A DNA stretch of 64,000 bases from Streptomyces leeuwenhoekii. Its GTDB lineage: Bacteria > Actinomycetota > Actinomycetes > Streptomycetales > Streptomycetaceae. Positions 60,976 to 64,000 of this stretch are shown here, in pieces; position 1 is the first letter of the stretch; every line of letters begins with the position of its first letter. The notes beneath the pieces were generated by a model. The model was not told the origin of the DNA, did no database searches, and saw only the letters and a list, made by a program, of their open reading frames with translations. Position numbers and translations under genes: made by a program. The stretch is taken from assembly GCF_001013905.1 (NCBI RefSeq), contig NZ_LN831790.1:3362001-3426000 (forward strand), read 5' to 3'.

Positions 60976-62370
60976 TCACCGCTCCGGTAGCGCGCGCATC
61001 AGCGCGTCCAGCGCTCCCGACCAGGCGCTGTCCGGCGGGGTGCCGTAGCCGATCACCAGGCCGTCCCGGCGTGGGCCGAGGGCGCCGGGGTGGCGGAAGT
61101 AGCCGAGGCCCATGACGGCGAGCCCCTGCCACGTGGCGGCACGGATCACGTCCCGTTCGGTACCGGGCGGGAGGTCCAGGACGATGTGCAGCCCCGCGGG
61201 GACGCCGGAGACCCGCAGGTGCGGTGCGTGCGCGGCGAGGGCGCGGATCAGCTCGTCGCGCCGCCGCCGGTAGTGCAGCCGCATCTTCCGTACGTGACGG
61301 TCGTACGCGCCGGACCGGATGAACTCGGCGAGGGCCAGTTGGTCCGGGACGCCGCACGTCCCGGCGCTCCCCTCCAGGAGCGCGCCGACTTCCCCCGCCA
61401 GTGAACCGGGCAGGACCATCCAGCCCAGCCGCAGTCCCGGGGCGAGGGACTTGCTCGCGGTGCCCAGGTAGACCACGTGGTCCGGGTCCAGGCCCTGGAG
61501 GGCGCCGACGGGCTGGCGGTCGTAGCGGAACTCGCCGTCGTAGTCGTCCTCCAGGACCAGACCGCCGGTGCGCCGCGCCCAGTCCACGACGGCGGCCCGG
61601 CGGTCGGGGTGCAGGGGCACGCCCATCGGGAACTGGTGGGCGGGGGTGAGCAGGACGGCGCCGGCCGCCGCGGACGGCCGCGGGTCGGTACCGCGGTTGT
61701 CGAAGGGCAGTGGCTCGGTGCGCAGTCCGGCCCCGGTCAGCAGGTCCCGGTGCACGCCCAGGCCGTACGACTCGACGGCCACCGTGTGGACGCCGCGCGC
61801 GGTGAGGACCGCGCCGAGCGTCTTCAGCCCGTTGCCGAACCCCGCGCACACCACCACCCGTTCGGGGTCGGCGCGCACGCCCCGGGCCCGGGCGAGGTAG
61901 CCGGCGAGCGCGGCGCGCAGTTCGGGGCGGCCGAGGGGCTCGCCGTAGCCGAGGGCGTCGTTCGGGGCCGCGGCCAGGGCGCGGCGGGCGGCCCGCAGCC
62001 ACTCGGCGCGCGGGAAGGAGGCGAGGTCGGGGGTGCCCGGCCGCAGGTCGTAGGCGGGGCGGGCGGGGCGGCGGGGGCGCCCGGCCGGGCCGGCCGGCGG
62101 GACCACCGCGCGCTCGGCGACGCGGGTGCCGGAGCCCTGGCGGGCGGTGAGCCAGCCCTCGGCGACGAGATCGGCATAGGCGTCGGCGACGGTGTTGCGG
62201 GCGATGCCGAGGTCGGCGGCGAGCGCGCGGGAGGAGGGCAGCCGGGTGCCCGGGGCCAGGCGCCCGGTGCGGACCGCTTCGCGCAGGGCGTCGGTCAGTC
62301 CGCGGCGCAGCCCCGGACCGGTCGGTTCCAGGTGCAGGTCGACGCCCAAAGTGGCCCATTGATCCGGCAT
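60976..62370 (-). CDS. MocR-family (GntR-aminotransferase) transcriptional regulator
   Basis: A 464-residue regulator with a GntR winged helix (ALREAVRTGRLAPGTRLPSS, RALAADLGIARNTVADAYAD, LVAEGWLTARQGSGTRV) fused to a PLP-binding aminotransferase fold. The PLP lysine is in YLGTASKSLAPGLRLGWMVL, LVLEDDYDGEFRYD holds the PLP-aspartate, and LTPAHQFPMGVPL precedes it. Such proteins (PdxR, GabR, MocR) sense PLP or amino-group compounds. The start ATG 62370 has TATGGT eight bases upstream on the minus strand. It is divergent from the AhpD-like operon across 47 bases, which it most likely controls. It is not known which metabolite it senses. Confidence 0.9.
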   Translation of the reverse strand: MPDQWATLGVDLHLEPTGPGLRRGLTDALREAVRTGRLAPGTRLPSSRALAADLGIARNTVADAYADLVAEGWLTARQGSGTRVAERAVVPPAGPAGRPRRPARPAYDLRPGTPDLASFPRAEWLRAARRALAAAPNDALGYGEPLGRPELRAALAGYLARARGVRADPERVVVCAGFGNGLKTLGAVLTARGVHTVAVESYGLGVHRDLLTGAGLRTEPLPFDNRGTDPRPSAAAGAVLLTPAHQFPMGVPLHPDRRAAVVDWARRTGGLVLEDDYDGEFRYDRQPVGALQGLDPDHVVYLGTASKSLAPGLRLGWMVLPGSLAGEVGALLEGSAGTCGVPDQLALAEFIRSGAYDRHVRKMRLHYRRRRDELIRALAAHAPHLRVSGVPAGLHIVLDLPPGTERDVIRAATWQGLAVMGLGYFRHPGALGPRRDGLVIGYGTPPDSAWSGALDALMRALPER

Positions 62371-62417
62371 GGAAATGGACCATACCCGTGGGCTGCTTCG
62401 CTTCTAGGGTCGAGGGC
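62371..62417. promoter_or_regulatory. Divergent leaderless promoters of mocR and the AhpD operon
   Basis: Rightward, TAGGGT (62405-62410) is followed by seven bases and ATG 62418. Leftward, TATGGT (62384-62379) is followed by eight bases and ATG 62370. Inverted copies TGGCCCAT (62352-62359) and ATGGACCA (62375-62382) bracket the mocR start and may be regulator half-sites. With only 47 bases between the starts, one bound protein would affect both directions. Confidence 0.6.
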
Positions 62418-62984
62418 ATGACGACGCACGCCGATCAGCCGGCCGGCCAGGCCGGCCCGACGCAACAGAACCGCACCACGCACCCGGACGCCACCGGCGC
62501 CTCAGGGGCGTACGCCTCCGAGCGGCCCGCCCGGCTGAGCTGGGCCCAGCACGCCCCCGAGGTCTACAAGGCGATGCTCCGGCTGGACGCCGCGGCCCGG
62601 CAGGGGCTCGACCCCAAGCTGTACGAGCTGGTGAAGATCCGCGCCTCCCAGATCAACCACTGCGCCTTCTGCCTCGACATGCACACCAAGGACGCGCTCG
62701 CCGCGGGCGAGACCGTCGAGCGGATCGTGCTGCTCGGCGCGTGGGAGGAGTCGCGGCACTTCTACACGGAGAAGGAGCTGGCGGCACTGGAGCTGACCGA
62801 GGCGGTGACCGTCCTGACGGACGGCTTCGTGCCCGACGCGGTGTACGACAAGGCCGCGCGGCTCTTCGACGAGGCGGAGCTGGCGCAGCTCATCTCGGCG
62901 ATCGCGGTGATCAACGCCTGGAACCGCTTCGGCGTGACCTGCCGGCTGGCCCCGGGCCACTACCAGCCGGAGCGGCACCGGTGA
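62418..62984 (+). CDS. Carboxymuconolactone decarboxylase/AhpD-family protein
   Basis: A 188-residue helical protein of the AhpD-like type. LSWAQHAPEVYKAMLRLDAA and LDPKLYELVKIRASQINHCA lead to the redox motif CAFCLDMH with the catalytic CxxC and His. WEESRHFYTEKELAALELTE and LTDGFVPDAVYDKAARLFDE follow. Family members are peroxidase-type alkylhydroperoxidases or decarboxylases. The N-terminal 40 residues are polar and extra. ATG 62418 is leaderless. It overlaps the next gene by GTGA and shares a 56-base nearly identical block with it. Likely an oxidative or aromatic-acid related enzyme under MocR control. Confidence 0.88.
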   Translation: MTTHADQPAGQAGPTQQNRTTHPDATGASGAYASERPARLSWAQHAPEVYKAMLRLDAAARQGLDPKLYELVKIRASQINHCAFCLDMHTKDALAAGETVERIVLLGAWEESRHFYTEKELAALELTEAVTVLTDGFVPDAVYDKAARLFDEAELAQLISAIAVINAWNRFGVTCRLAPGHYQPERHR

Positions 62985-63427
62985 CGGCCCGTACCCACCG
63001 TCTGGCCGCGGGGGTCCGCGACGCGATGCAGGCGGTGAGCGCCGCCGCGAAGAAGGGCTTCGGCGACGCCGCCCTCGCCGAACTGGTCATGATCCGCGCC
63101 TCGCAGCTCAACCGCTGCGCGTTCTGTCTCGACATGCACCTGGGGCTCGCCCGCGGCCTGGGCGTGGAGGGGCGCAAGCTCGACCTGCTGGACGCCTGGG
63201 AGGAGGCCGGGGAGGTCTACGACGAGCGGGAGCGGGCCGCGCTCGCGCTGACCGAGGCGGTGACCGTCCTCACGGACGGCTTCGTGCCCGACGCGGTGTA
63301 CGAGGCCGCCGCCAAGCACTTCGACGAGGCCCGGCTGGCCCACCTCGTCGCGCTGATCACCGTCATCAACGGCTGGAACCGGCTGATGGTGAGCCGGCGC
63401 ATCCCCCCGGGTGGGGCGCCATGGTGA
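62981..63427 (+). CDS. Carboxymuconolactone decarboxylase/AhpD-family protein, second copy
   Basis: A 148-residue paralogue of the preceding gene without its N-terminal extension: LAAGVRDAMQAVSAAAKKGF, LAELVMIRASQLNRCAFCLD (CxxC with MH following), and LTEAVTVLTDGFVPDAVY, which is identical to the preceding protein over 18 residues. GTG 62981 overlaps the upstream stop (GTGA). The tail ends PPGGAPW, and the stop overlaps the next gene's start by seven bases. The two copies may form a heteromer. Confidence 0.88.
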   Translation: MTARTHRLAAGVRDAMQAVSAAAKKGFGDAALAELVMIRASQLNRCAFCLDMHLGLARGLGVEGRKLDLLDAWEEAGEVYDERERAALALTEAVTVLTDGFVPDAVYEAAAKHFDEARLAHLVALITVINGWNRLMVSRRIPPGGAPW

Positions 63428-64000
63428 ACCGGGCGCGGGTCTTCCGCTCGCTGCACCACGGCCGGATGCCCGGCGACCCGCTGGTCCTGCCCGGCCCGTG
63501 GGACGCGGCCAGCGCCCGGGTGTTCGAGGAGGCGGGGTTCCCGGCGCTGGCGACGCCCAGCGCGGGGGTGGCCGCCTCCCTGGGGTACGAGGACGGCGAG
63601 ACGCCGGCCGACGAGATGTTCGCCGCGGTCGCCCGGATCGTCCGGGCGGTCGGCGTACCGGTGTCCGCGGACGTGGAGGGCGGCTACGGGCTGCCCCCGG
63701 GGGAGCTGGTGGAGCGGCTGCTCGAGACGGGCGCCGTCGGCTGCAACCTGGAGGACTCCGCGGACGGGAAGCTGAAGGACCCGCACGAGCACGCCGAGTG
63801 GCTCGCCGCGGTGCGGGCCGCCGCCGGGGACGGGCTGTTCGTCAACGCCCGCATCGACACGTTCCTCCGCGGTGTCGCCGATCCGGCACGGGCGATCGAG
63901 CGGGCGGCGCTGTACGTCGCCGCGGGCGCCGACTGCGTGTATCCGATCGGCGCCCCGGCCGACGTCCTGCCGCTGCTGCGCGCGGGGATCCAGGGACCGC
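63421..64000 (+). CDS. Isocitrate lyase/PEP mutase-family protein, truncated by window edge
   Basis: The first 193 residues of a TIM-barrel enzyme of the isocitrate lyase/phosphoenolpyruvate phosphonomutase superfamily. LVLPGPWDAASARVFEEAGF is the usual opening, VSADVEGGYGLPPGELVERL carries the metal-binding Asp/Glu, GAVGCNLEDSADGKLKDPHE the next acidic pair, and LFVNARIDTFLRG the Arg-Asp segment. In many members (such as oxaloacetate or methylisocitrate lyases) these residues bind magnesium and a 2-oxo acid. The ATG at 63421 overlaps the upstream stop by seven bases. The frame is open to base 64000; the C-terminus lies outside the window. Confidence 0.87.
   Translation, partial: MVNRARVFRSLHHGRMPGDPLVLPGPWDAASARVFEEAGFPALATPSAGVAASLGYEDGETPADEMFAAVARIVRAVGVPVSADVEGGYGLPPGELVERLLETGAVGCNLEDSADGKLKDPHEHAEWLAAVRAAAGDGLFVNARIDTFLRGVADPARAIERAALYVAAGADCVYPIGAPADVLPLLRAGIQGP

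Overview
The window is high-GC actinobacterial DNA, almost certainly from a Streptomyces chromosome. Third codon positions are strongly G/C, GTG and TTG starts are common, and the gene order looks like a core-region block of Streptomyces coelicolor (roughly the SCO4837-SCO4884 part, read from the high-numbered end). It includes a protein of the SCO4848 membrane family, the sdhCDAB operon, trpS and glyA. The correspondence with S. coelicolor is from memory and was not computed.

Layout. 1-834: an M20 amidohydrolase cut by the left edge. 1288-15398: a cell-surface glycopolymer cluster built around a sialic-acid-like (Kdn/Neu) nonulosonate pathway. Going left are a polysialyltransferase-like protein, a NeuB-type synthase, a NeuA cytidylyltransferase fused to a HAD phosphatase, and a putative glycosyltransferase. 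Going right are a GT2 enzyme, two more capsule-type transferases (one fused to a GT4 domain), two methyltransferases and an acyltransferase. 15395-16636: a nested insertion of a 160-bp MITE-like palindrome and an IS481-family element. 16818-18611: a TetR gene with twin operators facing a decayed FAD monooxygenase. 18625-22218: a LysE exporter, a B12-mutase large subunit and an L,D-transpeptidase lipoprotein. 22459-26346: two tandem ECF sigma/membrane-partner modules. 26568-32280: a secreted amidase with FG-GAP repeats, two unknown proteins and a GH20 hexosaminidase.

32448-36655: an OHCU-decarboxylase-like gene, probably starting at CTG, followed by succinate dehydrogenase. 36812-41280: small accessory genes, including a membrane protein/DCC-protein operon under twin TTGAAC palindromes with a TetR behind it. 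41372-47922: cell-envelope genes, namely a D,D-carboxypeptidase, a YihY protein, and a module that looks like decaprenyl-phosphoryl-arabinose synthesis (PAP2, UbiA phosphoribosyltransferase, GtrA, DprE1, DprE2). 47977-52378: a 2H phosphoesterase, trpS, glyA and an alpha/beta hydrolase. 52514-54087: a YgiC/YgiB-like pair. 54335-60023: a secreted RHS protein with a distinct C-terminal domain and a small downstream gene that could be its immunity partner. 60478-64000: a VOC protein, a MocR regulator, and a divergent operon of two AhpD-like proteins and an isocitrate lyase/PEP mutase-family enzyme cut by the right edge.

Two themes recur. First, many starts carry a TANNNT box 6-8 bases upstream and no Shine-Dalgarno sequence, the signature of leaderless transcripts. 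Second, much of the window serves the cell envelope: wall glycopolymer, L,D-transpeptidase, amidase, carboxypeptidase, polyprenyl-phosphate sugars, ECF modules with extracytoplasmic parts, and the RHS protein. No tRNA, rRNA or CRISPR array was seen.
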